Shown one piece after another: positions 1 to 8,405 of a stretch of 64,000 bases of DNA. Origin of the DNA: [Clostridium] ultunense DSM 10521 (GTDB taxonomy: Bacteria; Bacillota; Clostridia; Tissierellales; Tepidimicrobiaceae); NCBI RefSeq assembly GCF_000511955.1, contig NZ_AZSU01000003.1:148812-212811 (forward strand), written 5' to 3'. The notes beneath the pieces are model-generated. The model was given only the letters and a program-made list of their open reading frames with translations. It had not been told where the DNA came from and did not search any database. Each line of letters starts with the position of its first letter. Position 1 is the first letter of the stretch. Position numbers and translations under genes: made by a program.

Positions 1-230
1 TAAATGAGGCGGAATCTAAATTAGAGGAGTTAATAGAAGAAGACGAAATTACAAAAAAAGCCAAAGAAAGGGCTGAAGAGATTATTACTAAGGCTCAAAA
101 CAATGCTAAGAGCATTCGTTTAGGTGCTTTAGAATATGCAGATAATATTTTGCATGAAACCCAAGAAGATTTAAAAGAGATTATTGACCTATTAAACAAA
201 AATAGGCAGGAGTTAAGAGGGGATAAATAA
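1..230 (+). CDS. C-terminal fragment of a coiled-coil protein (coaD-ylbJ intergenic 'ATPase' type)
   Basis: The gene enters from the left edge, so its start is not visible; about 75 codons in the frame of positions 3-5 run to a TAA at 228-230. The visible part is highly charged and helical (repeated Glu, Lys and Ala, for example AEEIITKAQNNAKSIR) and looks like a coiled coil of the DivIVA or ATPase-subunit kind. In Clostridia a short protein loosely annotated as an ATPase often lies between coaD and ylbJ, and this fits that place; the identification is from context only. Its stop codon directly abuts the stop codon of the convergent ylbJ gene, with no bases between. Confidence 0.5.
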   Translation, partial: NEAESKLEELIEEDEITKKAKERAEEIITKAQNNAKSIRLGALEYADNILHETQEDLKEIIDLLNKNRQELRGDK

Positions 231-1421
231 TCAATCCTGTGGAAGTAAATAGTATATTATCAATAGGATCAAAGAACATATTAACATGTAGACCGTTATA
301 AATATTGCAAGTTTAAAAGAGTTAAAAAATAAATAAGGCCAACTTAAAGGGTATAGGGATTCTTGCCAAGGAAGGCCTGGCATAAAGGAGGGCTTGATTA
401 TATTTTTATACTTTATTAAATATAGTATTAGTCCATAGATAGAAGAAAAAATACCATGAAGAAATTTGGCAAATATATAAATTTTACTATCAATATCTGT
501 ACCGTTAATAAAGTTTAGAGCTTGGCTATGGATGGATAAACCGCTCCAACCGATTAAAAAGTTGATGATTAATACTTTATATATTAGGTCTATAGGAGCT
601 TGGGATATAACCTTACAGCCGGTGGTTAACTCTAATAGTCCAGCTATAATTCCTTTAACTACATCCATATTTAATGGAATTATATGAACTATCATATGGG
701 CTATTTGGTTGAACAATTTAGAAATAAAAAGGAGTTCTACTAATACGGAATAAAATATTATGAACCCACCGATTAAGGCTATTGTATTCAGACTGTTTTT
801 AACACTATTGCCTAATGCTGAGCCAATGGAGAAATTATTCTTAAGGGTTGGTATTTTAAAATTCTTTTTATTCCATTTATTTTTAATACTTATAGTAGAT
901 GGATTATCCTTACTTTTGTAAAACCTAAATATAACCCCTAATGTTATAGTACCCAAATAGTGGGGGTATAGAATTAATGGTGCAATTGTAGGGTTATTCA
1001 ACATGCCTATAGCTACTGCACCTAGCATAAATAGAGGACCCGATGTACTGGAAAAACAGATAGTTCTTTCTGCCTCAATTTTCGATATAATATTTTTTTT
1101 TCTTAAATTGGATACTATTTTTGCACCTATTGGGTATCCAGATACTAGGCTCATGGAAAGGGGAAAAGCTGAAGCACCTGGGGTATTGAATAAGGGTTTC
1201 ATCAAAGGCTCTAAAAATCTACCAACTAAATCTACAAATCCAATGGCTGTTAATACTTCTGTAACTATGAAAAAAGGTAGTAAGGAAGGAATGATTATGT
1301 TAAACCATATTAATAAACCTTCATAACTACTGTCCAAAGATAATTTTGGGTATTTAATTATACCAACTAAAATCCAAAGAATAATTACTAAAAAGAGAAA
1401 ATTGGTAAAGGACCTTTTCAT
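231..1421 (-). CDS. ylbJ: Sporulation integral membrane protein YlbJ
   Basis: A 396-residue protein with about eight hydrophobic segments and gate-like motifs such as SLVSGYPIGAKIVSNLRKK near residue 95 and a second related half (ELTTGCKVISQAP) further on, as in the nucleoside-transporter-like gate family. YlbJ is needed for sporulation in Bacillus, where it is made in the mother cell, so it suggests the organism forms spores. The ATG at 1419-1421 follows a strong AAAGGAGG with suitable spacing. The length is close to the roughly 400 residues usual for the family. It reads toward the partial gene on the left and away from the small ORF on the right. Confidence 0.9.
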   Translation of the reverse strand: MKRSFTNFLFLVIILWILVGIIKYPKLSLDSSYEGLLIWFNIIIPSLLPFFIVTEVLTAIGFVDLVGRFLEPLMKPLFNTPGASAFPLSMSLVSGYPIGAKIVSNLRKKNIISKIEAERTICFSSTSGPLFMLGAVAIGMLNNPTIAPLILYPHYLGTITLGVIFRFYKSKDNPSTISIKNKWNKKNFKIPTLKNNFSIGSALGNSVKNSLNTIALIGGFIIFYSVLVELLFISKLFNQIAHMIVHIIPLNMDVVKGIIAGLLELTTGCKVISQAPIDLIYKVLIINFLIGWSGLSIHSQALNFINGTDIDSKIYIFAKFLHGIFSSIYGLILYLIKYKNIIKPSFMPGLPWQESLYPLSWPYLFFNSFKLAIFITVYMLICSLILLIIYYLLPQD

Positions 1422-1533
1422 TTATTGACCTCCTTTGTTTATTTAGCAGTTTTAGTATAAAGGCTTTTATTTTAATTATATTTTTTATAAATATTAATAT
1501 GATAATAAAGTAGTAGCATAAGGAGCTAAAACG

Positions 1534-1764
1534 ATGGCAGCCTTAATATCAACAATCGTTTTTTCTGAATTGTTTTTCATTAATTTTGTAAATATATTAA
1601 AAAAGATCAATGAAGATAAAGATACAATTAGTGAAACCATATTGGGTTCAATATTAGTTGGATTTATTATTCTGGGTATAGCAAACCTTCTTTTAAAAAA
1701 ACAGCAGAGAAATTCTGCTATTTTTTCTTTATATAGGGAGTTGTATAATAGTCCATGTCCATAA
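1534..1764 (+). CDS. Small putative membrane protein
   Basis: A 76-residue ORF preceded by AAGGAG about nine bases before its ATG. It has two hydrophobic helices, at about residues 4-22 and 36-55, joined by a charged loop, so a two-pass membrane protein is likely if it is made. I recognise no family. The last 20 or so codons run through a hairpin with A- and T-tracts that looks like a bidirectional terminator, and overlap the 3' end of tmcAL on the other strand. Either the C-terminus is translated only from read-through mRNA or the ORF is not functional. The good ribosome binding site and the hydrophobic pattern favour a real gene. Confidence 0.5.
   Translation: MAALISTIVFSELFFINFVNILKKINEDKDTISETILGSILVGFIILGIANLLLKKQQRNSAIFSLYRELYNSPCP
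1697..1730. terminator. Bidirectional intrinsic terminator
   Basis: AGCAGA and TCTGCT pair around a short GAAAT-like loop (about 1703-1718), with an A-tract on the left and a T-tract on the right. It can therefore end transcripts from both strands: tmcAL coming from the right and the small ORF coming from the left. Confidence 0.65.
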
Positions 1765-2974
1765 ATGTGTTATTGGTATCTAGTCCAAGAAAGAATAGAT
1801 CTGTAGCTTTTTTATCAAACTCTATGATCTTTTGTAAATATAAATCTTCATATTTAACATGATCAGAAAACTTTATTATTATCGGTAGCTTTGATTCTTT
1901 TTTAATCTTATTTAGTAGGATAAAACCTTTTTCATTTGAGCCTAAAACCCTTATATAAGCAGGATAATGAGAATATAAATCTTGAAATAAAGGCTTAGTC
2001 AGGTTTGCCATTAGGTGAACTAATATTCTTTGAATTCTAGTCTTAGTATATCTTTTAGTTGATACCGCTTGGGCTAAGGAGTTTATGTCGTTGTGTTGAG
2101 CACTCTTTCTAATTATCCGATTTTCAAGACCTGGTTCAACATCCATAATTTGAATTAAATTATCAATAGGGCCAATATTTAATAAATAATGGATTATTTG
2201 GGTATAATTATCTAACATATTGAATTTTTTATATTTATTGATATAATTTATTAGGTGGTTATAGGATGGGACAGGGACATATTTTTCTATAGCATCCATA
2301 TTACCATTTATAATTTTTTTTCGTATGCTAGTAGCACTTGCTATTCTGTGGTTTAGCTGGGTTTCTGTATAGGGGCTGCCAACCCGTTTAATGGTTACAG
2401 GTTGGATATTGCTATTTAAAAGTATTAGAGCTTTTAGGTACTCAATAGCTAATATATTGTTAGACATTCTTATAATTTCCTTAAGCTCCATATTGTATTT
2501 TCTATTGAGTTTAAATTTACTAAAACAGTCTTCTAATGCATTGCTGCGAGATACGGAATAGGAATTTCCTGTATTTAGATATTTTTTTAGTCTTTCTTTA
2601 TAATAGGGAGGTTCGTCGACTAAAATCAAGGCTATTTCTTTTAGGTAGTCAAGACTACCTAATTCACTACCAAAGACAACATAATCAATAATGTTTAGAT
2701 TATGGAGTAAAGCAATACTGCCGTAGGCAAATAGTTCTGCTGATTGAGTCGAAAATATAAAGGGTAGTTCTATAACTAAATCTACTCCATTATCTATTGC
2801 CATTTTAGCTTTAGTCCATTTATCTATTAAGGATGGTTCACCTCTTTGAACAAAAGAACCACTCATAATGGCTACAGAATAGTCTGCACCAGTCAATTTT
2901 TTTGACTTGGTCAGGTGATATTTGTGCCCAAGATGAAAAGGATTATATTCAGTTATTAAACCTATTACTTTCAT
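1718..2974 (-). CDS. tmcAL: tRNA(Met) cytidine acetate ligase TmcAL
   Basis: A 418-residue nucleotidyltransferase-fold protein beginning MKVIGLITEYNPFHLGHKYH, with the HxGH-type ATP-binding motif at residues 12-18, the mark of the TmcAL (YlbM) family. These enzymes use acetate and ATP to form N4-acetylcytidine at the wobble position of elongator tRNA-Met. I chose the ATG at 2972-2974 because GGAGGT lies seven bases upstream; an in-frame TTG 15 bases earlier overlaps that site and is unlikely. The gene is divergent from ackA, and both relate to acetate, though neighbourhood is the only link. A TATAAT-like -10 for this strand is seen at 3005-3010 without a clear -35. Confidence 0.9.
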   Translation of the reverse strand: MKVIGLITEYNPFHLGHKYHLTKSKKLTGADYSVAIMSGSFVQRGEPSLIDKWTKAKMAIDNGVDLVIELPFIFSTQSAELFAYGSIALLHNLNIIDYVVFGSELGSLDYLKEIALILVDEPPYYKERLKKYLNTGNSYSVSRSNALEDCFSKFKLNRKYNMELKEIIRMSNNILAIEYLKALILLNSNIQPVTIKRVGSPYTETQLNHRIASATSIRKKIINGNMDAIEKYVPVPSYNHLINYINKYKKFNMLDNYTQIIHYLLNIGPIDNLIQIMDVEPGLENRIIRKSAQHNDINSLAQAVSTKRYTKTRIQRILVHLMANLTKPLFQDLYSHYPAYIRVLGSNEKGFILLNKIKKESKLPIIIKFSDHVKYEDLYLQKIIEFDKKATDLFFLGLDTNNTFMDMDYYTTPYIKKK

Positions 2975-3037
2975 ATTGGTAACCTCCAAAAGGGTTTTAC
3001 CAATATTATAACATAAAATTTATGAACTATAATATCG

Positions 3038-3066
3038 TTGATTTTTTAACAAATATATAATAAGAT
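3038..3066 (+). promoter_or_regulatory. Possible ackA promoter
   Basis: TTGATT at 3038-3043 and TAAGAT at 3061-3066 are separated by 17 bases. The match to the housekeeping sigma consensus is moderate and the region is very AT-rich, so this is tentative. Confidence 0.35.
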
Positions 3067-3102
3067 AATCATGAGAAAGGAATTTGATAGGAGGAGTGTA
3101 GT

Positions 3103-4299
3103 ATGAATATTTTAGTTATTAACTGTGGTAGTTCTTCGTTAAAATATCAGTTAATCGATATGGAGAATGAAGAAGTATTAGCAAAGGGTTTAGTTGAAAG
3201 AATAGGAATTGAAGGTTCAAGAGTTAAACATACAACTACGGGTAAAGAAGAAGTTATAATAGAAGAACCTATGCCAGATCATAGAAAAGCCTTAGAGTTA
3301 GTGCTAAATGCTTTAGTAGACACTAATTATGGTGCCATAGAATCCATGGATGAAATTGGAGCCGTTGGTCATAGGGTAGTTCACGGTGGAGAAAAGTTTG
3401 CAAATTCTGTCTTAATCGATGATGCAGTAATGGAAGCTTTAAATGATTGTATAGAATTAGCCCCTCTCCATAATCCACCAAATATAATGGGGATAGAAGC
3501 TTGCAAAGAACTAATGCCTAATACACCTATGGTAGGCGTTTTTGATACTGCCTTTCATCAAACAATTCCTATGTCCAACTATATATATCCACTACCTTAT
3601 GAGTTATATGAGAAATATGGTATTAGAAAATATGGTTTTCACGGAACATCCCATAAATATGTATCTCAAAGAGCAGCTGAAATGTTAGATAAACCTATTG
3701 AGGAGTTGAATATTGTAACTTGCCATTTAGGAAATGGAGCTAGTGTCTGTGCTGTACAAGGTGGTAAATCTATTGAAACAAGTATGGGCTTTACTCCATT
3801 AGAAGGTTTGGCAATGGGTACTAGATCGGGAGATGTAGATCCTGCAGTAATTCCATTTATTATGGAGAAGGAAGGTTTAACCTTTGACGAAGTTAACGAA
3901 ATGCTTAATAAAAAATCTGGTGTGCTTGGAATATCAGGAATAAGCAGCGATTTTAGAGATTTAGAAGAAGCTGCAGCCAATGGGAATAAAAGGGCAAAAT
4001 TAGCTTTAGAATTGTTCTGTAATAGGGTTAAAAAATATATTGGTGCTTATGCCGCTTTAATGTGCAATATCGATGCATTAGTTTTTACGGCAGGAATTGG
4101 AGAAAATTCTATTTCAATTAGGGAACAAATATGCGATGATTTAGAATGTATCAATATTAAACTTGATAAGGAATTAAATCAAGTTAGAGGAGAGGAAGCA
4201 ATATTGAATAAGGACCTCACTTCTACTTCAATCCTTGTTATCCCAACCAATGAGGAATTGATGATAGCTAGAGATACTTTGGAGCTAGTTGAAAAATAA
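3103..4299 (+). CDS. ackA: Acetate kinase
   Basis: A 398-residue enzyme, the normal length, converting acetyl phosphate and ADP to acetate and ATP in the cytoplasm, a main energy step in fermenting Clostridia. It shows the N-terminal phosphate-binding signature [13 protein letters not shown], the GHRVVHGG segment near residue 88, HLGNGASV, and the C-terminal FTAGIGENS. The ATG follows AGGAGG with good spacing. The partner phosphotransacetylase gene is not in the window. A promoter-like sequence lies just upstream, and the next gene has its own strong promoter, so ackA is probably transcribed largely alone. Confidence 0.97.
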   Translation: MNILVINCGSSSLKYQLIDMENEEVLAKGLVERIGIEGSRVKHTTTGKEEVIIEEPMPDHRKALELVLNALVDTNYGAIESMDEIGAVGHRVVHGGEKFANSVLIDDAVMEALNDCIELAPLHNPPNIMGIEACKELMPNTPMVGVFDTAFHQTIPMSNYIYPLPYELYEKYGIRKYGFHGTSHKYVSQRAAEMLDKPIEELNIVTCHLGNGASVCAVQGGKSIETSMGFTPLEGLAMGTRSGDVDPAVIPFIMEKEGLTFDEVNEMLNKKSGVLGISGISSDFRDLEEAAANGNKRAKLALELFCNRVKKYIGAYAALMCNIDALVFTAGIGENSISIREQICDDLECINIKLDKELNQVRGEEAILNKDLTSTSILVIPTNEELMIARDTLELVEK

Positions 4300-4309
4300 T
4301 TTAAATTTC

Positions 4310-4338
4310 TTGACAAATAGGAGCCTCCTTTATATAAT
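4310..4338 (+). promoter_or_regulatory. Consensus promoter of the yceD-rpmF unit
   Basis: TTGACA (4310-4315) and TATAAT (4333-4338) are both perfect and are separated by exactly 17 bases. The spacer contains the near-palindrome AGGAGCCTCCT (4319-4329), which may be chance or an operator. Confidence 0.75.
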
Positions 4339-4367
4339 AAAGTGTGTTAGTTCAAGAGGTGAAAACA

Positions 4368-4880
4368 ATGAGTATTGATCTTTCAAACTTTCGTGATAAA
4401 GCTGTTGCTAGTATTCCCGTTAAAGGGAAATTGAAGAAGGATAATTTAGATGTTAATGGGAGGAAGATTAATTTTATTGAACCTATAAAGTATGAAGGTG
4501 AAATCTACAGGGTAGATAGGGATAAACTATTACACCTAAATGTAATTTACTCCTACCAGGAAGCTTGTGGAAGATGTCTAGAATCTTTTACTAAGAAAGA
4601 AAGGGCAGTTTTATCAGGAAAGCTAGTTGAGAAAACGGATAAAATTGAGCAAGATGGAGAAGATGAAATTATTTACTACGTAGACGAAAAACTAGATTTA
4701 GCCGAATATATAATTAGCACAATAATTTTATCCCTTCCCATGAAACCTCTTTGCCATGAAGAGTGCAAAGGATTATGCCCCAAATGTGGTACTAATCATA
4801 ATAAAGAAGATTGCCAATGTGTTATAGAAGATGTAGATCCAAGATTAGCAATACTTAAAGATTTGTTCCCAAAGAAATAA
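4368..4880 (+). CDS. YceD family protein (DUF177)
   Basis: A 170-residue member of the YceD/DUF177 family, which is nearly always encoded just before rpmF and, in bacteria and chloroplasts, is linked to 23S rRNA accumulation. Cysteine pairs are present at CGRC and, near the C-terminus, in the cluster CHEECKGLCPKCG and CQC, suggesting bound metal. The ATG at 4368 follows AGAGGTG at 4355-4361; an in-frame GTG at 4344 would overlap the likely start of transcription and is rejected. It is 13 bases from the rpmF start codon and shares its transcript. Confidence 0.85.
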   Translation: MSIDLSNFRDKAVASIPVKGKLKKDNLDVNGRKINFIEPIKYEGEIYRVDRDKLLHLNVIYSYQEACGRCLESFTKKERAVLSGKLVEKTDKIEQDGEDEIIYYVDEKLDLAEYIISTIILSLPMKPLCHEECKGLCPKCGTNHNKEDCQCVIEDVDPRLAILKDLFPKK

Positions 4881-4893
4881 GGAGGTGTTTTAG

Positions 4894-5073
4894 TTGGCAG
4901 TACCAAAGCGAAAAACGTCTAAAGCTAGAAGAGACAGAAGGAGAGCTTCTGCGTACAGATTGACAAAAGTTACTATTTCAGAATGTCCACAATGTCATGA
5001 ACCTAAGTTGCCACATAGGGTTTGCAGAGCCTGTGGATATTATAAAGACAGGGAAGTTATAGATGTAGAATAA
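4894..5073 (+). CDS. rpmF: 50S ribosomal protein L32
   Basis: A 59-residue protein starting (M)[17 protein letters not shown], the invariant L32 beginning, with two CxxC pairs (CPQC and CRAC) that bind zinc. The start codon is TTG at 4894-4896, preceded by GGAGGTG at 4881-4887. It is a structural protein of the large ribosomal subunit. It follows the YceD gene in the same transcript and is closed off from plsX by a strong terminator. Confidence 0.96.
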   Translation: MAVPKRKTSKARRDRRRASAYRLTKVTISECPQCHEPKLPHRVCRACGYYKDREVIDVE

Positions 5074-5146
5074 TCATTAAAGATTTTATTCTATTAACTT
5101 AGTAGTATTGAGAATACGGATTTTTTAATACTTTCCTAAGGTTAGA

Positions 5147-5180
5147 AAAGATAGTGAATAGATATCACTATCTTTTTTTC
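5147..5180 (+). terminator. Intrinsic terminator after rpmF
   Basis: AGATAGTGA pairs with TCACTATCT (about 5149-5173) around a short loop, followed by a run of seven Ts. It separates the yceD-rpmF unit from plsX. Confidence 0.85.
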
Positions 5181-5260
5181 TATAAATATTGCAATTTTAT
5201 ATGTTCTATAATATATTTAATATCAGTAGTCCTATTTATAGTTGGATTAGGAGGTTGATT

Positions 5261-6259
5261 ATGAAGATTATTGTAGATGGTATGGGGGGAGACAATAGTC
5301 CCGAAGCTGCTGTTAAAGGATCTGTAGATGCAGTTAAGGAACTAGGTCTAAATATAATAATTGTGGGTAGAAAGGAAATAATAGAGAGGGAACTTTCTAA
5401 ATATGAGGTTCCTAATGGAACAATTGATGTTATTAATGCTAAAGAGGTTATTTCCAACGATGAGGAACCAGTACTTGCCATAAGGAGAAAGAAGGATTCT
5501 TCAATGGTTATAGGATTGAAGGCTTTAGTAGAAGGAATTGGAGATGGTTTTGTGTCAGCCGGAAGCACGGGTGCATTATTAACTGGAGGCCTATTTATTG
5601 TAAAAAGAATTATGGGTATAGAAAGGGCAGCTTTGGCTACTGTCTATCCGACGACTAAGGGTATATCTTTCTTACTAGATGTAGGAGCTAATGTCGATTG
5701 CAAACCAGAGTATTTAAAACAATTTGCAATTATGGGCTCTGTTTATAGCGAAAAAGTATTAGGGGTTAAAGAACCTAAGATAGGTTTAGCTAATATTGGA
5801 GCCGAAAAGGGAAAAGGAAATATTCTAGTAAAGGAAGCTTATGATCTTATGGAAGATTTGGATATAAACTTTATTGGAAATGTAGAAGTTAGAGATGTAC
5901 CAAATGGGATTGCAGATGTAATAGTCTGTGATGGGTTTGTAGGAAATGTAATATTAAAACTAACGGAAGGCATGGCAAAAGCTTTATTCTCTTCTTTAAA
6001 AGAGGAGTTTACTAAATCTTTGCAATCTAAATTTGGGGCTTTAATGTTAAAATCCCAATTGAAATCCTTTAAAGGAAGGCTAGATTACAGAGAATATGGA
6101 GGCGCACCTTTATTAGGATTGAAGCAGCCGGTGGTTAAAGCCCATGGGAGTTCAGATGCATTTGCCATAAAAAATGCAATTAGGCAGGTTAAAGATTTTA
6201 TTGAAATGGATGTAATAAATATTATTGAAAAGGATATAAATGTTATTGAAAAAAATTAA
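5261..6259 (+). CDS. plsX: Phosphate acyltransferase PlsX
   Basis: A 332-residue enzyme that turns acyl-ACP and phosphate into acyl-phosphate, the acyl donor used by PlsY in the first step of phospholipid synthesis. The N-terminus MKIIVDGMGGDNSPEAAVKG and the segments SAGSTGALLTGG and CDGFVGNVILK are typical. The ATG at 5261 sits after GGAGG; longer upstream reading frames lack a suitable site. acpP follows at 27 bases, giving the acyl carrier it works with. The repressor gene fapR, which precedes plsX in many Firmicutes, is absent, as are fabD and fabG. Confidence 0.95.
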   Translation: MKIIVDGMGGDNSPEAAVKGSVDAVKELGLNIIIVGRKEIIERELSKYEVPNGTIDVINAKEVISNDEEPVLAIRRKKDSSMVIGLKALVEGIGDGFVSAGSTGALLTGGLFIVKRIMGIERAALATVYPTTKGISFLLDVGANVDCKPEYLKQFAIMGSVYSEKVLGVKEPKIGLANIGAEKGKGNILVKEAYDLMEDLDINFIGNVEVRDVPNGIADVIVCDGFVGNVILKLTEGMAKALFSSLKEEFTKSLQSKFGALMLKSQLKSFKGRLDYREYGGAPLLGLKQPVVKAHGSSDAFAIKNAIRQVKDFIEMDVINIIEKDINVIEKN

Positions 6260-6286
6260 TTCTAATATTTTGGAGGTGCTATAAAA

Positions 6287-6517
6287 ATGGTATATGAAAA
6301 GATAAGAGGAATTATTTCAGAGCAATTTCATATTGATGAAGATGATATTACTATGGATACTTCTTTTAGAGAAGATTTAAACGCAGATTCACTAGATTTA
6401 GTTGAACTTATTATGGCATTGGAAGATGAATTTGAGTTAGAAGTTGATGACGATGATGTGGAAAAAATTAATACAGTAGGAGATGCTGTAGATTATATTA
6501 AAAGGATTATAGAGTAG
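6287..6517 (+). CDS. acpP: Acyl carrier protein
   Basis: A 76-residue acidic protein with the [16 protein letters not shown] motif; Ser35 is the site for the 4'-phosphopantetheine arm that carries growing acyl chains. Length and acidity are normal for the family. GGAGGTG precedes the ATG. It lies between plsX and rnc, as in many Firmicutes. Confidence 0.97.
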   Translation: MVYEKIRGIISEQFHIDEDDITMDTSFREDLNADSLDLVELIMALEDEFELEVDDDDVEKINTVGDAVDYIKRIIE

Positions 6518-6528
6518 TAAACCGATTA

Positions 6529-6544
6529 GGGCTCCATAGAGCCC
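6529..6544 (+). other. GC-rich stem-loop between acpP and rnc
   Basis: GGGCTC (6529-6534) pairs perfectly with GAGCCC (6539-6544) over a four-base loop. There is no T-run, so it is not a standard terminator; it could be a processing or stability element that lets acpP mRNA outlast rnc mRNA. Confidence 0.5.
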
Positions 6545-6579
6545 GGTAGGATACTCTTAATTAATTTGGAGGTAATAAT

Positions 6580-7302
6580 GTGAAAATATCATCACAACGT
6601 GCTAAATTATTAGAACGACTGCAAGCGGAAATAAAGTATAACTTTCAGGATATAAAATTGTTGAATACTTCATTGACTCATAGCTCCTACGCTAATGAAA
6701 ACAAGGGAAAAAATAGTGTAAGCAATGAAAGACTAGAATTTTTAGGAGATACAGTCATAAGTTTAGTCGTCAGCGACTATCTGTATAAACGGTTCTCAGA
6801 GTTTCCGGAAGGGGAATTGACTAAAAGAAGGGCCTCAGTAGTATGTGAATCATCTTTAGCTTTTGCAGCAAGAAAGATTAACTTGGGGGAATATTTGCTA
6901 CTAGGAAAAGGTGAAGAGGCAACTGGAGGTCGAGAAAGGGATTCCATCTTAGCTGATGCTCTTGAAGCTTTAACAGGGGCTATCTATGTAGATGGAGGGC
7001 TAAAAAAAACTGAAAAATATTTATTGGGTTTGTTTGAACAAGAAGTGATTTATGCTTTATCTAAAGGAACTCTCTTTATAGATTATAAAACTGAACTGCA
7101 AGAAGTATTACAAAAAAAGACTAAATCAAGGATTGAATACAAGGTGGAAAAAGAGGTAGGGCCGGATCATAATAAAAAATTCTACATGAATGTGATTGTA
7201 GAAAACAAAATCATAGGAAGCGGTATGGGAAGGAATAAAAAGGAAGCAGAACAGATGGCAGCTAAACAGGCCTTATTAAAAATAGGTGAAATAAATGGGT
7301 AA
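6580..7302 (+). CDS. rnc: Ribonuclease III
   Basis: A 240-residue double-strand-specific endonuclease that processes rRNA precursors and structured mRNAs. The signature NERLEFLGDTVISLVVSDYL (residues about 50-69) carries the catalytic acidic residues, a second acidic cluster lies at DALEALTGAIY, and the last 70 residues form a double-stranded RNA binding domain. The start is GTG at 6580-6582 behind GGAGGT; it is overlapped by an ATG immediately followed by TGA. The gene overlaps the next one by eight bases, which implies coupled translation. rnc before smc is the common Firmicutes order. Confidence 0.95.
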   Translation: MKISSQRAKLLERLQAEIKYNFQDIKLLNTSLTHSSYANENKGKNSVSNERLEFLGDTVISLVVSDYLYKRFSEFPEGELTKRRASVVCESSLAFAARKINLGEYLLLGKGEEATGGRERDSILADALEALTGAIYVDGGLKKTEKYLLGLFEQEVIYALSKGTLFIDYKTELQEVLQKKTKSRIEYKVEKEVGPDHNKKFYMNVIVENKIIGSGMGRNKKEAEQMAAKQALLKIGEING

Positions 7303-8392
7303 AGACCATTTTATCATTCCTATATTTGTTCCTCACTATGGCTGTCCCCATGATTGTGTTTTCTGCAATCAGAGAAGGATAACTGGCCTATCCACCGATA
7401 TTACACCCCAATATGTAAGAAATACTATAGAGAGTCATTCCTCTACTTTCCCCAAAGGAGAGATTACAGTAGAAGTGGCTTTCTATGGGGGAAGTTTCAC
7501 CGGTATAGAAAAAGAAATTCAGAAAGAATTATTGGCTGTTCCTTTAGAGTATAAAGACAGGGGGATAATAGATGGTATTAGATTATCTACAAGACCGGAT
7601 TATATAGATGAGGATATATTAAATTTACTGAAGGAATACAAAGTAGATACCATAGAACTAGGGGTTCAATCTTTAGATGATATTGTATTGAATAAAAGTG
7701 GTAGAGGTCATAATAGCCAGCAGGTTTATATGGCCTCTAAACTGGTTAAAGAGTATAAGTTTAATTTAGGTTTACAGATGATGGTGGGTTTAGTTGGAGA
7801 TAGCAAAGAAAAAGCAATTTATACTGCTAAAGAGTTTGTAAAAATTGACCCCTTCTGTGTTAGAGTTTATCCAACTTTAGTCATAAGGGATACTTATTTA
7901 GAAAAAAAATACAGAAATAACACCTATAAACCATTAACTCTAGAAAAGGCAATAGATATAACTGCCCATCTACTTATGATCTTCGAATACTATAATATTG
8001 ATGTTATTCGGGTAGGATTACAGCCTACAGAGAATCTAAGACTTGGAAAAGATGTGGTTGCTGGGCCTTTCCATCCATCTTTTAGACAATTGGTAGAATC
8101 TCATATATATAAAATAATATTGGAAAAGCATTTAGACAGATTGACTAAGGTAATTGTAGACGAAAATATGATAATAGAAGTAAACAACAAAAATGTATCC
8201 AATTTAGTTGGACAGAAATCATGTAATACAAGATATTTAGTCAATAGATATGGACTGAAAACTATAAAAGTATATGGTAGGGATATGGAAAAGGATACTA
8301 TCGGTATCTCCATTGATGGGTTTAATGATAGAGTATATAGGAAAAGGACTATAGAAGAGTATCTACAGGAAAAAGGAATAATACGAATTTAA
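7295..8392 (+). CDS. Radical SAM protein (Elp3-like, rnc-smc locus)
   Basis: A 365-residue protein with the cluster motif CPHDCVFC near residues 17-24, followed by GGSFTG, which marks a radical S-adenosylmethionine fold binding a 4Fe-4S cluster. The pattern resembles the Elp3/MiaB-type proteins often found between rnc and smc in Clostridia; no acetyltransferase domain like that of full Elp3 is evident. The substrate is unknown and I would not guess beyond a possible RNA-modification role. The ATG overlaps the end of rnc by eight bases. Confidence 0.85.
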   Translation: MGKDHFIIPIFVPHYGCPHDCVFCNQRRITGLSTDITPQYVRNTIESHSSTFPKGEITVEVAFYGGSFTGIEKEIQKELLAVPLEYKDRGIIDGIRLSTRPDYIDEDILNLLKEYKVDTIELGVQSLDDIVLNKSGRGHNSQQVYMASKLVKEYKFNLGLQMMVGLVGDSKEKAIYTAKEFVKIDPFCVRVYPTLVIRDTYLEKKYRNNTYKPLTLEKAIDITAHLLMIFEYYNIDVIRVGLQPTENLRLGKDVVAGPFHPSFRQLVESHIYKIILEKHLDRLTKVIVDENMIIEVNNKNVSNLVGQKSCNTRYLVNRYGLKTIKVYGRDMEKDTIGISIDGFNDRVYRKRTIEEYLQEKGIIRI

Positions 8393-8405
8393 AGGGTGAT
8401 TAGAT

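Noticed and set aside
364-384. Inverted repeat TGCCA/TGGCA near the 3' end of ylbJ as a possible terminator
   Set aside because: No T-run on either strand and it lies within the ylbJ coding sequence.
3071-3106. Upstream ATG frame of 11 codons overlapping the ackA start
   Set aside because: There is no ribosome binding site before it, while ackA has a strong one inside this frame.
5189-5212. TTGCAA and TATAAT before plsX as a promoter
   Set aside because: The spacer is only 12 bases; the TATAAT may still be a -10 but no acceptable -35 is seen.
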